Positions 9,291 through 16,784 of a DNA stretch of 64,000 nucleotides are shown here, one piece after another; position 1 is the stretch's first letter; each line of letters starts with the position of its first letter. The stretch is taken from contig NZ_CP168496.1 of the NCBI RefSeq assembly GCF_042944905.1, positions 496,001 to 560,000 on the forward strand, written 5' to 3'. The notes under the pieces were generated by a model, which made no database searches, was not told the origin of the DNA, and saw only the letters and a list, made by a program, of their open reading frames with translations. The translations under genes and the position numbers were made by a program. The stretch comes from Psychrobacillus sp042944905 (GTDB taxonomy: Bacteria > Bacillota > Bacilli > Bacillales_A > Planococcaceae).

Positions 9291-9335
9291 TTACAAAAGT
9301 GTTACAGGTGCCAGGCACCCGTAACACTTTTGTTA
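9291..9335. repeat. near-perfect 45-bp palindrome, copy A (core GGTGCCAGGCACC)
   Basis: Two 22-nt arms (outer part TTACAAAAGTGTTAC, inner part ending GGTGCC) pair across a single A with two mismatches. It starts 3 nt after the dacC-like stop codon. A second copy at 12437-12485 has the same core but different outer bases, with the changes made on both arms. It may act as a terminator or mRNA 3' end, or be a mobile REP-like unit. Confidence 0.85.
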
Positions 9336-9459
9336 CATATAATTAGATTATTTTTATAGACACCTCAAAGAGTGTTATATATATGCCGATAATATACTGT
9401 ACATATATTTTTTATCAATAAGTAAAAGAGTGAAAGTTAAATAGAAATGAGGTTAATGG

Positions 9460-11196
9460 ATGAAACAGAAATCTTTAAGCACAAAAATGGCTCTAATACT
9501 TATTACAGTCATGTTGTGTTTGTTTGTAGCAGTTTCTGCGTTGTTTACCTATAGTACTCTCAAAACAGTGGAAGACTCTATTAGAAGTCAAGCGGTAACA
9601 ACTGCGGATTATTTGGCTAGTAGAGTTGACGGAGATAAATACAAAAAGTTTATGGAAGAACCTGTAGAAAGTGATGCATATTGGGATTTAAGGGATCAGT
9701 TTGTCAATGCATTGGATAGTACAGGTGTACTTTATTTGTATACACTAAAAGCTGATACAAATTCGGTTGAAATAATGATAGATGGTTATCCAAAAGGTGC
9801 GGACGGTGCGGCAACTATCGGTCAAAAAACAACTGGCACAACTTATGAAGATGTTAAATCAGTATTAAAAGGAGATTCTGTCAGTACGAAAGTTATTAAT
9901 GATCCGGAGTTTGGCAGATATTTGTCTGCTTTTTCTCCAATTAGAGACAGTAAAGATGATATTGTTGGAATCTTGGCGGTTGATATAGCTGCAGAAAATG
10001 TAGTAGGAATTCAGAACAATCTTCTTAAAACCACTATTCCCCTTGTTGCGATAATATTTCTTGTGATTATTCTTGTTCTTACAACCATATTTTATCTGTA
10101 CACAAAAAGAACGTTGGCGCCTCTTACTGTTGTAAGCGAAGCCTTGGGTGACTTCGCAAAAGGAAAATGGACTGTAGCATCCCAAAAAGTGGAAGGGATA
10201 AAGTTCCGATCAGAAAATGAAATCTCCGCTTTAGCAAAATCATTTATGGCTTCTCAAGAGCAATTGAGCGCAGTAATGAATGAGATGACTAGTCATTCTT
10301 CTCAGGTATTACGTTCATCAAAGCAGCTTTTTGAGACAATTGAAATGACAATGGATAATAATCGTTCGATTAATAACAGTATGGTTGAATTGGCGGCAGG
10401 AAGTGCAAAATCATTACAGCATAGCGAAGATTCAGTCACTGCACTAGAACAGATGTCAATAGGCATACAAAGAATTGCTGATTCAGGGAATGAGATGTCC
10501 AATACTTCAAATGACGTTACTATTTTTATTAGTAAGGGTCATGAAGAATCTAAGCGAGTTATTAAACAGATTAAAGATGTTCAAGAAATGGTTCAACTAA
10601 CAGGCGGGAAAGTAGAAGAGTTAAGTGGCCAATCTAAACAAATTCAAGAAATAACGAATGTGATGACAGGTATTGCTGAACAAACCAATCTACTCGCGTT
10701 AAATGCTGCAATTGAAGCAGCACGTGCAGGTGAATCTGGAAAAGGATTCGCAGTAGTAGCAGATGAAGTTAGAAGGTTAGCAGAGCAATCGAAGCAATCA
10801 GCAGAAGAAATAAGAGCGCTAATTAATAATTTCGAACAAGTCACGAATGACGTTAGCGATGTAATGGTTGCAACATCCACAAAAGTTACAGAGGGAACTG
10901 AAGCGGTTCAAAAGATTGGGGAAATGCTGGAACAGGTGGTCGGTACAATCAGTCAAATAAATTTAGAAATTCAAGATACTTCTGCCATAACAGAAGAAAT
11001 GTCAGCAGGCTCAGAAGAAATACTTGCTGCCTTTGAGAATATTAAAGGGTTCGCAAGTGATGCCGCTACACAAACAGTAGAAGTTGCGAGCTCTACAGAA
11101 GAACAGACAAATGCAATGGGTTCATTGGAAAAAATGAGTGATGAACTTCAAAAAGTTGCATATTCATTAAGTGAATTGATTGATAAATTTGAGTAA
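9460..11196 (+). CDS. methyl-accepting chemotaxis protein
   Basis: A 578-residue transmembrane chemoreceptor. TM1 lies at about 11-33 and an extracellular sensing region of about 155 residues follows, with dCache-like features. TM2 lies at about 187-213, then HAMP (about 213-270) and a long methyl-accepting coiled-coil domain. The highly conserved hairpin tip is present (AEQTNLLALNAAIEAARAGE, then GFAVVADEVRRLAEQS; about 405-445). Gln/Glu pairs flanking the tip are candidate methylation sites. It would signal to CheA/CheW. The ligand is unknown. It is monocistronic and followed by a terminator. Confidence 0.95.
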   Translation: MKQKSLSTKMALILITVMLCLFVAVSALFTYSTLKTVEDSIRSQAVTTADYLASRVDGDKYKKFMEEPVESDAYWDLRDQFVNALDSTGVLYLYTLKADTNSVEIMIDGYPKGADGAATIGQKTTGTTYEDVKSVLKGDSVSTKVINDPEFGRYLSAFSPIRDSKDDIVGILAVDIAAENVVGIQNNLLKTTIPLVAIIFLVIILVLTTIFYLYTKRTLAPLTVVSEALGDFAKGKWTVASQKVEGIKFRSENEISALAKSFMASQEQLSAVMNEMTSHSSQVLRSSKQLFETIEMTMDNNRSINNSMVELAAGSAKSLQHSEDSVTALEQMSIGIQRIADSGNEMSNTSNDVTIFISKGHEESKRVIKQIKDVQEMVQLTGGKVEELSGQSKQIQEITNVMTGIAEQTNLLALNAAIEAARAGESGKGFAVVADEVRRLAEQSKQSAEEIRALINNFEQVTNDVSDVMVATSTKVTEGTEAVQKIGEMLEQVVGTISQINLEIQDTSAITEEMSAGSEEILAAFENIKGFASDAATQTVEVASSTEEQTNAMGSLEKMSDELQKVAYSLSELIDKFE

Positions 11197-11212
11197 TAGT
11201 GAACGAAAAAAG

Positions 11213-11250
11213 GAAGAGCAAGCCAAAAAAATGGTTTGCTCTTCTTTAGG
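11213..11250 (+). terminator. rho-independent terminator
   Basis: The stem GAAGAGCAAGCC pairs with GGTTTGCTCTTC (one G-T pair) around an A-rich loop and is followed by TTT, after the chemoreceptor gene. Confidence 0.8.
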
Positions 11251-11415
11251 TATTGAGTAATAGCTTCATTTTTTTATCTAAATGGTCTGAGTTCATATGG
11301 AATTGAATTCATGTTTGTTTTGGAATTAAGGGGAATGGTAGTAACTGTGTTAACTCGTATAAGCAAAAGGAATTTTATTAATCGATTTTGGGCAGAATTC
11401 ATAAAGAATGGATGG

Positions 11416-12144
11416 CTAATGCTTTACACTCATGCTGTTTATTTCTATAAGCTCCGATATCGTTACAAACTTATACCCTTGTTTTTGGAGTTCTGGTAGA
11501 ATTTCTGCAAGTGCCTTTACAGTCTGAGAACGATCTCCTCCTGCATCATGAAATAACACAATATCACCTGGGTGAGCGCCAGATAATACTTTTTTTACAA
11601 TTTTATTGACTCCTGGAGTTTTCCAGTCTTCCGTATCTTGATGCCACGACCACATGATTACTTTGTATCCATTTTCAATAGCGGTATTAATAATACGATC
11701 ATTGTAACTTCCTCCTACAGGACGATAAAACAATGGATAAGTACCGGTTATATCGTGGATAATTTCATTCGTTTTTTTTAGTTCTTCTTTAAGCTTGTCT
11801 GGTGTGATTTTTAAAGGATGTGAATACGTATGATTCGCTACTTCGTGGCCTTCCTTGCCTATTTGAAGAATAAGATCTGGAAAAGACTCTGCTCGTTCAC
11901 CAATAACGAAAAACGTCGCTTTAGCATCGTATTCAGCAAGCAAGTCTAATATCTGTGGCGTGTAAGTGGTATGAGGACCGTCATCAAACGTAAGTGCAAT
12001 AACTTTTTCCTCGGTTTTAATTCCCCATAGAACATATCCTTTTTTTTCATAATAAGGTCTTCCTCTATCCATAGCTGAAGTAGCATATGCTATACAAAAA
12101 AATAAAACAAGTAATACTCCGATTTTAACTCCCAAAGATTTCAT
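11416..12144 (-). CDS. polysaccharide deacetylase (NodB domain), membrane-anchored
   Basis: A 242-residue protein with an N-terminal signal anchor (about 6-24) and one NodB/CE4 domain. The metal-binding residues are in TFDDGP (52-57, Asp pair) and H105/H109 of HTYSHP. Further motifs are RPVGGSYNDR (141-150), where the usual second Pro of RPPxG is Val, WSWHQDTEDWK, and VLFHDAGGD with the late His. It probably de-N-acetylates peptidoglycan or another N-acetylated glycan outside the cell. Bacillus paralogues include PdaB and YlxY; I cannot assign it to one. The gene stands alone. Confidence 0.87.
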   Translation of the reverse strand: MKSLGVKIGVLLVLFFCIAYATSAMDRGRPYYEKKGYVLWGIKTEEKVIALTFDDGPHTTYTPQILDLLAEYDAKATFFVIGERAESFPDLILQIGKEGHEVANHTYSHPLKITPDKLKEELKKTNEIIHDITGTYPLFYRPVGGSYNDRIINTAIENGYKVIMWSWHQDTEDWKTPGVNKIVKKVLSGAHPGDIVLFHDAGGDRSQTVKALAEILPELQKQGYKFVTISELIEINSMSVKH

Positions 12145-12376
12145 GAATAATTCCTCCTAGCATTGCTATATTGGGGGAAGTTTTTAATATGCTTTCATCG
12201 TTGAAATTATTGTTCACCGATGTACAATGAATTATACTGACGTAACTTGGAATAAATAATTATTAACAATAGTCTCATCATTGGAATGGTGTAATTTTTC
12301 TTAGATTTTTTGATTCTTTCCAGAGTTAAAAATAAGAGACCAGGTTTGTCGTTCGTATAAAAAGAATAATTTAAGT

Positions 12377-12424
12377 AAAAAATGCTTGGTAGCAGGGGAA
12401 ATCCCAACTACCAAGCATTTTTTA
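12377..12424. terminator. strong bidirectional hairpin terminator
   Basis: A perfect 16-bp stem (AAAAAATGCTTGGTAG with its complement) surrounds a 15-nt loop and gives T runs on both strands. It lies about 100 bp beyond cotJC. The stretch 12145-12376 between this and the deacetylase gene holds no gene I can support. Confidence 0.85.
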
Positions 12425-12436
12425 TGGAATTATGGT

Positions 12437-12485
12437 TGTTACAAATATGTTACTGGTGCCTGGCACCAGTAACATATTTGTAACA
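12437..12485. repeat. perfect 49-bp palindrome, copy B (core GGTGCCTGGCACC)
   Basis: Two 24-nt arms (TGTTACAAATATGTTAC then TGGTGCC) are exactly complementary around a single T. It is placed 42 bp downstream of the cotJC stop codon (minus strand). It is the sister copy of the palindrome at 9291-9335. AAAGTG/CACTTT in copy A is AATATG/CATATT here, a coordinated change on both arms. Confidence 0.9.
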
Positions 12486-12527
12486 TTGGTGAATTTCGTG
12501 TTGGATAGGTGGGTGGCGGGTTTTGGG

Positions 12528-13097
12528 TTAGAAGATTTTTTTGCGGTTTCTTTCGTCTTTTAATAGTTCTACAGCTTCTCTGAATCGTAGGGAGTGGATA
12601 TTTTCTCTTTCTCTTAAAAACCGTAATGCGTCATTTATACCAGGGTCATCTGAGATGTCGATTAACCATTGATAGGTTGCACGTGCTTTTTCTTCGGCGG
12701 CTATATCTTCGTATAGATCGGCGATTGGATCGCCTTTTGACTGAATGTATGTGGAGGTAAAAGGAACTCCACCAGCATTTTCGTAGAAGAGTGAATGGCC
12801 ATGATTGACAAAGTGGGCACCTAGTCCTGCTTTTTCTAGTTGTTCAGGTGTAGCATCTTTTGTTAATTTATAAATCATTGTTGCTAGCATTTCTAGGTGA
12901 GAAAATTCTTCCGTTGATATATCTGTCAGCAGGCCAATTACTTTATCAGGAACAGTATAACGTTGATTCATATATCGTAGTGCAGCAGCTAGTTCTCCGT
13001 CTGCTCCACCATATTGCTCCATAATGTATCTCGCTAGCATTGGATTACAAGTGGTAACCTCTACAGGGTACAGCAGTTTTTTTTCATAAACCCACAT
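12528..13097 (-). CDS. cotJC: spore coat protein CotJC (manganese-catalase family)
   Basis: A 189-residue protein with the manganese-catalase-like four-helix fold. Carboxylate/His ligands occur as E in the first long helix, EEFSHLE (about 67-73), and later as EEKARATYQWL and RERENIHSLRF. This short length is typical of CotJC, the third gene of the cotJ spore-coat operon expressed in the mother cell under SigE. It follows cotJB by 15 bp with a GAAAGGAG-like ribosome site. Whether it has catalase activity is not known from sequence. Confidence 0.95.
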   Translation of the reverse strand: MWVYEKKLLYPVEVTTCNPMLARYIMEQYGGADGELAAALRYMNQRYTVPDKVIGLLTDISTEEFSHLEMLATMIYKLTKDATPEQLEKAGLGAHFVNHGHSLFYENAGGVPFTSTYIQSKGDPIADLYEDIAAEEKARATYQWLIDISDDPGINDALRFLRERENIHSLRFREAVELLKDERNRKKIF

Positions 13098-13112
13098 CGC
13101 TTTTCTCCTTTC

Positions 13113-13379
13113 TCATAATTGCCATGGCCATGGCGTTTGATTCCAACGCCAACCTACTTCTATCGCTTGTTTGGAAGGGGCGGACATTAATGATAAAGGT
13201 CCAAATTTATTCTCATAGAGTTTGCGTACCCTTGCCGCCTCTTTTATCGCTTCTCTCCATTGTTCTAAAGCATCTGCATCATCTTGGTGCGTATCTGTGT
13301 ATAAAGTCAACTCTACTACGACAAAATCCATTTGTTGTACTTTTTTTAACAAGTCTAATCTTTCTTCGAATGCATTCAT
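13113..13379 (-). CDS. cotJB: spore coat protein CotJB
   Basis: An 88-residue protein starting MNAFEERLDLLKKVQQMDF and ending GWRWNQTPWPWQL, the usual CotJB length and C-terminus. A longer frame runs 53 codons further upstream, but that part overlaps cotJA and does not resemble CotJB. The start at minus-strand 13379 overlaps the cotJA stop by 4 bp (ATGA), the normal arrangement for translational coupling. It works with CotJA and CotJC in the inner spore coat. Confidence 0.93.
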   Translation of the reverse strand: MNAFEERLDLLKKVQQMDFVVVELTLYTDTHQDDADALEQWREAIKEAARVRKLYENKFGPLSLMSAPSKQAIEVGWRWNQTPWPWQL

Positions 13380-13594
13380 GAAATTCCTTCCTCTCGCGAA
13401 AATCCATCCACAAATTGCGGCCAAAGAGAACCTTGCCATAGCGCTTCTTCTGGAGAATTTTGTGGTAGGCCTGGTGGTTGGAAATTCGTAAAAAGTTGTG
13501 GCGGTAAAACAAAATCCTTTACTAAAATAGGGGGGCAAGGGTCTAATGGTGATACAAAAGGCTTATAGCTTCCTCGATATAATGACTGATCCAA
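13376..13594 (-). CDS. cotJA: spore coat associated protein CotJA
   Basis: A 72-residue proline-rich protein. YKPFVSPLDPCPPI and LPPQLFTNFQPPGLP are typical of CotJA. The TTG start is chosen because GAAGGAGTG lies about 8 nt upstream. It is the first gene of cotJA-cotJB-cotJC. The operon shows that the organism makes endospores. Confidence 0.9.
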   Translation of the reverse strand: MDQSLYRGSYKPFVSPLDPCPPILVKDFVLPPQLFTNFQPPGLPQNSPEEALWQGSLWPQFVDGFSREEGIS

Positions 13595-13615
13595 ATGATA
13601 TCACTCCTTCAGACT

Positions 13616-13644
13616 ATCCTATGAAAGTTGGGCACAATTGATAC
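13616..13644 (-). promoter_or_regulatory. candidate SigE promoter of the cotJ operon
   Basis: On the minus strand GTATCAA (complement of 13638-13644) and CATAGGAT (complement of 13616-13623) are separated by 14 bp. This resembles the SigE -35 and -10 elements, and SigE drives cotJ in B. subtilis. The match is partial, so this is a prediction. Confidence 0.4.
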
Positions 13645-13770
13645 TAAGAGGACAAAGTGTTTATGTAAATATTAATTGGAATAAAAAAGGTTAATAAAAG
13701 TCTTCATCTAGAAGACTCTTTCTACTTATTAAATAGGTAGTTGCATAGATTGTAAGAAGGAGGGGTTTAA

Positions 13771-14487
13771 CTGGAAAACTCATTTCAAGAAACCGCTTTA
13801 TATGAACTCCATTTTTGGTTACAAGTGTTGGGGGATCATGGAAGATTTATTCATGATTCTTTAGCTCCTAGTGAAACTGAAAAGATTTCGGCTGCAAGTT
13901 CATAAGTCATCACTTTGATCAATTACTAATGGATTCCAAGCAACAACCGTTAAAGAAAGAGGAACTCAATTTTTTAACTCAACAGGCAAAAATAGCGAGT
14001 GAAGAAATTCGTGTATTTAAAATTTTTCTCATAAAAGAACATTTAGCTGGAGAAATAAAAACCTCGCTACCTCCATCTTTCATCAACCATATGGTGAACG
14101 AAGTAGAAGAGGCCATACGAGTATTTACCTATTTGGAACAAGGCCAGGAAGTTCCCTTAGTACATCCTTTACATCATGACTTACTCTGGCTGCTGGATGC
14201 TGCTGGTCATGCAGGTGCTATTGATGCAGATTTAGACCGAGTTGAAAAAACTGAAAGAAAAAGAGCAACAATTTATAAAAGACTGGGAAGATTTCTATCT
14301 AAAAGCAATTGAACTAGCAGGTTTTTTACGTGCCAATGTAGAAAGATTTCCAGCATTAGATAAATTCCATGGAGATATTGAATTGGAAGAAATGAATATT
14401 AAAAATGAAGCATTAGGTACCTTTATACCTCTTATGGCTGATCATATGGCTAGAGAGGAAACGTATTTTTTACAAAATATTCTATGA
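13771..14487 (+). pseudogene. DUF2935 protein gene with two frameshifts
   Basis: Three pieces in different frames together resemble one DUF2935 protein of about 240 residues. Piece 1 (13771-13905) encodes ENSFQETALYELHFWLQVLG and ends at a stop. Piece 2 picks up at about 13893 (FISHHFDQLLMDSKQQP) and runs past VEEAIRVFTYLEQGQ. After an A-rich run near 14243, piece 3 (to 14487) continues QQFIKDWEDFYLKAIELAGF and ends DHMAREETYFLQNIL. The only possible initiator behind AAGAAGGAGGGG is CTG at 13771, with a stop codon directly before it. Either the gene is dead or the frameshifts are sequencing errors in homopolymers; two independent shifts plus an odd start favour decay. DUF2935 proteins are helical, possibly metal-binding; function unknown. 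Confidence 0.75.
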
Positions 14488-14579
14488 CTAGGAGCTTAGA
14501 TACCATGTTTAATGAAGTTCTAGTATGTGGTGGACCATTAAAAACAATTCACTCATATTGTTAAATGAAACTAGAGAGA

Positions 14580-14618
14580 ATTGCCAAGGTGATTATTTGT
14601 TCATCTGGGCATTTTTTT
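14580..14618 (+). terminator. probable terminator after the DUF2935 pseudogene
   Basis: An imperfect stem (TGCC..GAT paired with ATC.GGGCA) is followed by eight T. The rest of the 14488-14803 gap holds only a short frame (ELSTRRYVDEKTRMYRRTL, about 14706-14782) with no start codon or ribosome site, too weak to call a gene. Confidence 0.55.
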
Positions 14619-14803
14619 TGATGGCTTGATTTTCAATTTATTGTAAATATCTCGTTTATCCTAATAAAAAGAAGGTGAAATAATACAAAAAGAAGAATTA
14701 GTTCAGTAAATGAGCTGTCCACAAGAAGGTATGTAGATGAAAAGACTAGAATGTACAGGCGAACGCTACTATTATTGAAGGAATAGAATAGGAGTGATAG
14801 ATA

Positions 14804-15952
14804 TTGGGAAGGTATAAATTTGAAACAGATGAGCATGAGATGTTTCGAGCTTCACTGCAAAAATTTCTTCAAAAAGAAGCTGTGCCTTATTATAATACAT
14901 GGGAAAAAGAAAGAATCATTCCTATTTCTTTTTGGAAGAAGCTTGCGGAGTTGGGATTCCTTTGTCCTCAGGTAGAAGAGAAATATGGAGGTTTGGGTTT
15001 AGATTATAGTTTCAATGTGATCATTTCTGAAGAATTAGAAAGAGTAGGAACTAGTTTAGTTGGAGTAAGCCTGCACAATGATATTGTCGTTCCGTATATT
15101 GAATCGTTTTGCACAAAAGAACAGAAGCAAAGGTGGCTACCAAATTGTGTGACTGGCGAGATCATTACAGCAATTGCCATGACAGAGCCAGGTACAGGAT
15201 CTGATTTAGCTAATATTCGAACGTCCGCTATTCGCGATGGTAATCATTATGTGTTGAATGGCCAAAAGACGTTCATTACAAATGGCATTAATGGAAATCT
15301 ATTTCTCGTTATCGTAAAAACGGATTTGAAAGTAGAACCAAAACATAAAGGAATTAGTTTAATCATGGTAGAGGAAGGTACGCCAGGTTTCACGAAAGGG
15401 CAAAAACTCGCTAAGGTTGGACTCCATGCTCAAGACACAGCAGAATTGTATTTTGAGGATTGTCGCGTTCCTGCTTCTAATTTGGTAGGGGAAGAAGGAA
15501 ATGGATTTGGATACCTAATGGAAAAACTGCAACAAGAAAGACTCGTTGTTGCCATTGCAGCGCAAATTGCTTCAGAAGATATGCTGGAATCCACAATAGA
15601 GTATGTAAAATCTCGGAAAGCATTTGGAAAGCCTATATCGTCTTTTCAAAACACACAGTTTAAAATTGTGGAGATGGCAACAAAAGTAGAGCTTGGAAAA
15701 TCATTTTTGGAATCACTTATTGAAGACCATCTTAATGGGAAAGACGTTGTCACGAAAGTGTCGATGGCAAAATATTGGCTGACCGAAACTGCAAGAGAAA
15801 TTTCCATAGAGTGTATGCAATTACATGGTGGATACGGTTATATGGAAGAATACAAAATTGCTAGAAGATACAGAGACATTCCAGTTGCTTCTATTTATGC
15901 CGGAACAAATGAAATAATGAAAGTAATAATTGCTAAAAACTTAGGATTATAA
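14804..15952 (+). CDS. acyl-CoA dehydrogenase (catalytic Glu in the IVD/LCAD position)
   Basis: A 382-residue FAD enzyme of the acyl-CoA dehydrogenase family. Signature 1 is AMTEPGTGSDLANIR (about 125-139); the C-terminal signature is LHGGYGYMEEY followed by ASIYAGTNEIMK. The usual catalytic base position (YEGT) holds Ala here. Glu is instead present in QQERLVVAIAAQ, as in isovaleryl- and long-chain acyl-CoA dehydrogenases, so a branched or long-chain substrate is plausible. The TTG start is supported by AGGAGTGATAG upstream. It is a single gene with a terminator; no other beta-oxidation gene is adjacent. Confidence 0.9.
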   Translation: MGRYKFETDEHEMFRASLQKFLQKEAVPYYNTWEKERIIPISFWKKLAELGFLCPQVEEKYGGLGLDYSFNVIISEELERVGTSLVGVSLHNDIVVPYIESFCTKEQKQRWLPNCVTGEIITAIAMTEPGTGSDLANIRTSAIRDGNHYVLNGQKTFITNGINGNLFLVIVKTDLKVEPKHKGISLIMVEEGTPGFTKGQKLAKVGLHAQDTAELYFEDCRVPASNLVGEEGNGFGYLMEKLQQERLVVAIAAQIASEDMLESTIEYVKSRKAFGKPISSFQNTQFKIVEMATKVELGKSFLESLIEDHLNGKDVVTKVSMAKYWLTETAREISIECMQLHGGYGYMEEYKIARRYRDIPVASIYAGTNEIMKVIIAKNLGL

Positions 15953-15967
15953 AAAAATGATGAATAT

Positions 15968-16012
15968 AACCTCTTTTCGTTGTCTAATGGACATAGAGAA
16001 GAGGTTTTTTAC
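15968..16012 (+). terminator. rho-independent terminator
   Basis: The arms AACCTCTT and AAGAGGTT are followed by TTTTT, just after the acyl-CoA dehydrogenase gene. Confidence 0.7.
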
Positions 16013-16066
16013 TAGAAGAAAGTTAATTGTTGCTCCGCTTCCTTTATTTAATCTACTACAGCTGTA

Positions 16067-16201
16067 ATGTTACTAGTCATTTATTTCGCATTACAAAACT
16101 CTGTTCATCTGTTTGTATCGACTATATTGGGGATTTGTGGATGGTTAATTTTTTTATTTGTTCAGGATTTTGCGGTTACCTATGTTAGGAATTTCTTTTA
16201 G
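16067..16201 (+). CDS. possible 44-residue membrane peptide
   Basis: ATG at 16067 opens a frame ending at TAG 16199-16201. It encodes a very hydrophobic peptide (MLLVIYFALQNSVHLFVSTI, then GWLIFLFVQDFAVTYVRNFF) with two potential membrane segments and a basic end. No good ribosome site is visible, and the frame is open only a few codons upstream. It may be a remnant of a small membrane protein gene. The call is weak. Confidence 0.3.
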   Translation: MLLVIYFALQNSVHLFVSTILGICGWLIFLFVQDFAVTYVRNFF

Positions 16202-16202
16202 A

Positions 16203-16252
16203 GAAAAAAGTAAAGGCAGGCTAAAGTTTATTTTAACTAGAGCCTGCCTTAA
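16203..16252 (-). terminator. rho-independent terminator of the YjzC-like gene
   Basis: The stem AAGGCAGGCT/AGCCTGCCTT is followed on the minus strand by a T-rich run (complement of 16203-16210), 11 bp after the stop codon. Confidence 0.8.
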
Positions 16253-16262
16253 TATGTGCGTA

Positions 16263-16568
16263 TTAGTTTCCATCGTGTTTCCATGTTGTTGGATTACCAG
16301 ACTTAGGGCAGTTCGGGAATAATGCTCCCGCTTCTAATTCTTTTACATCTCCATCTTTATCCTTATATTTTCCAGATTCAGGTACCTTTTCGCCAGAATT
16401 GTGATGATGTCCTTCTGCATGTTTCCAATAAGTAGCCACTTCCGACTCTGGGCAAGAAGGGAATTTATCACCTTCAAATAATTTTTTAGTAATTCCAGCT
16501 TCGCAAGTATATTCTCCAGTTTCTTTTACTACGTCGTCTGTTGAGTGTTCATACTGTTGATTTGTCAT
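16263..16568 (-). CDS. tandem YjzC-like small protein
   Basis: A 101-residue, hydrophilic, acidic protein built of two copies of one motif. Copy 1 (about 17-49) reads GEYTCEAG, LFEGDKFPSCPESEVATYWKH; copy 2 (about 66-97) reads GKYKDKDG, LEAGALFPNCPKSGNPTTWKH. Each has one conserved Cys-Pro and ends W-K-H. B. subtilis YjzC is a single copy of a similar motif, so this looks like a duplication-fusion. The paired Cys and His residues could bind a metal, which is inference. GGAGGAC precedes the ATG. It is monocistronic. Confidence 0.7.
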   Translation of the reverse strand: MTNQQYEHSTDDVVKETGEYTCEAGITKKLFEGDKFPSCPESEVATYWKHAEGHHHNSGEKVPESGKYKDKDGDVKELEAGALFPNCPKSGNPTTWKHDGN

Positions 16569-16784
16569 TTCATAGTCCTCCTTTAATTGTTACTTACAGT
16601 CCTTATTTCCCCTGGAAGAACAAAATAAAACATTTAAAAAAATAAAAAGAAAACTTCGATACTAGAATACTGGACAAAAGACATTGACAAAAATTTTAGT
16701 TCTACTCCAAATAAGTTTAATATTCAGAAAACAGGGTAGTGGAAATAATAAGATGAAATTTTTAGATGGACAGGAGGTGAAAAA

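Noticed and set aside
12207..12407. 66-codon minus-strand frame upstream of the deacetylase gene
   Set aside because: Its start lies within the strong hairpin terminator at 12377-12424. It has no convincing ribosome site and no family resemblance.
13380..13538. 53-codon N-terminal extension of CotJB
   Set aside because: It overlaps cotJA in another frame and is unlike CotJB. The start at 13379 gives the normal length and a 4-bp overlap with cotJA.
14633..14836. 67-codon minus-strand frame before the acyl-CoA dehydrogenase gene
   Set aside because: It is low-complexity Leu/Phe/Ser/Ile sequence antisense to the ribosome-site region of the real gene, with no start signal.
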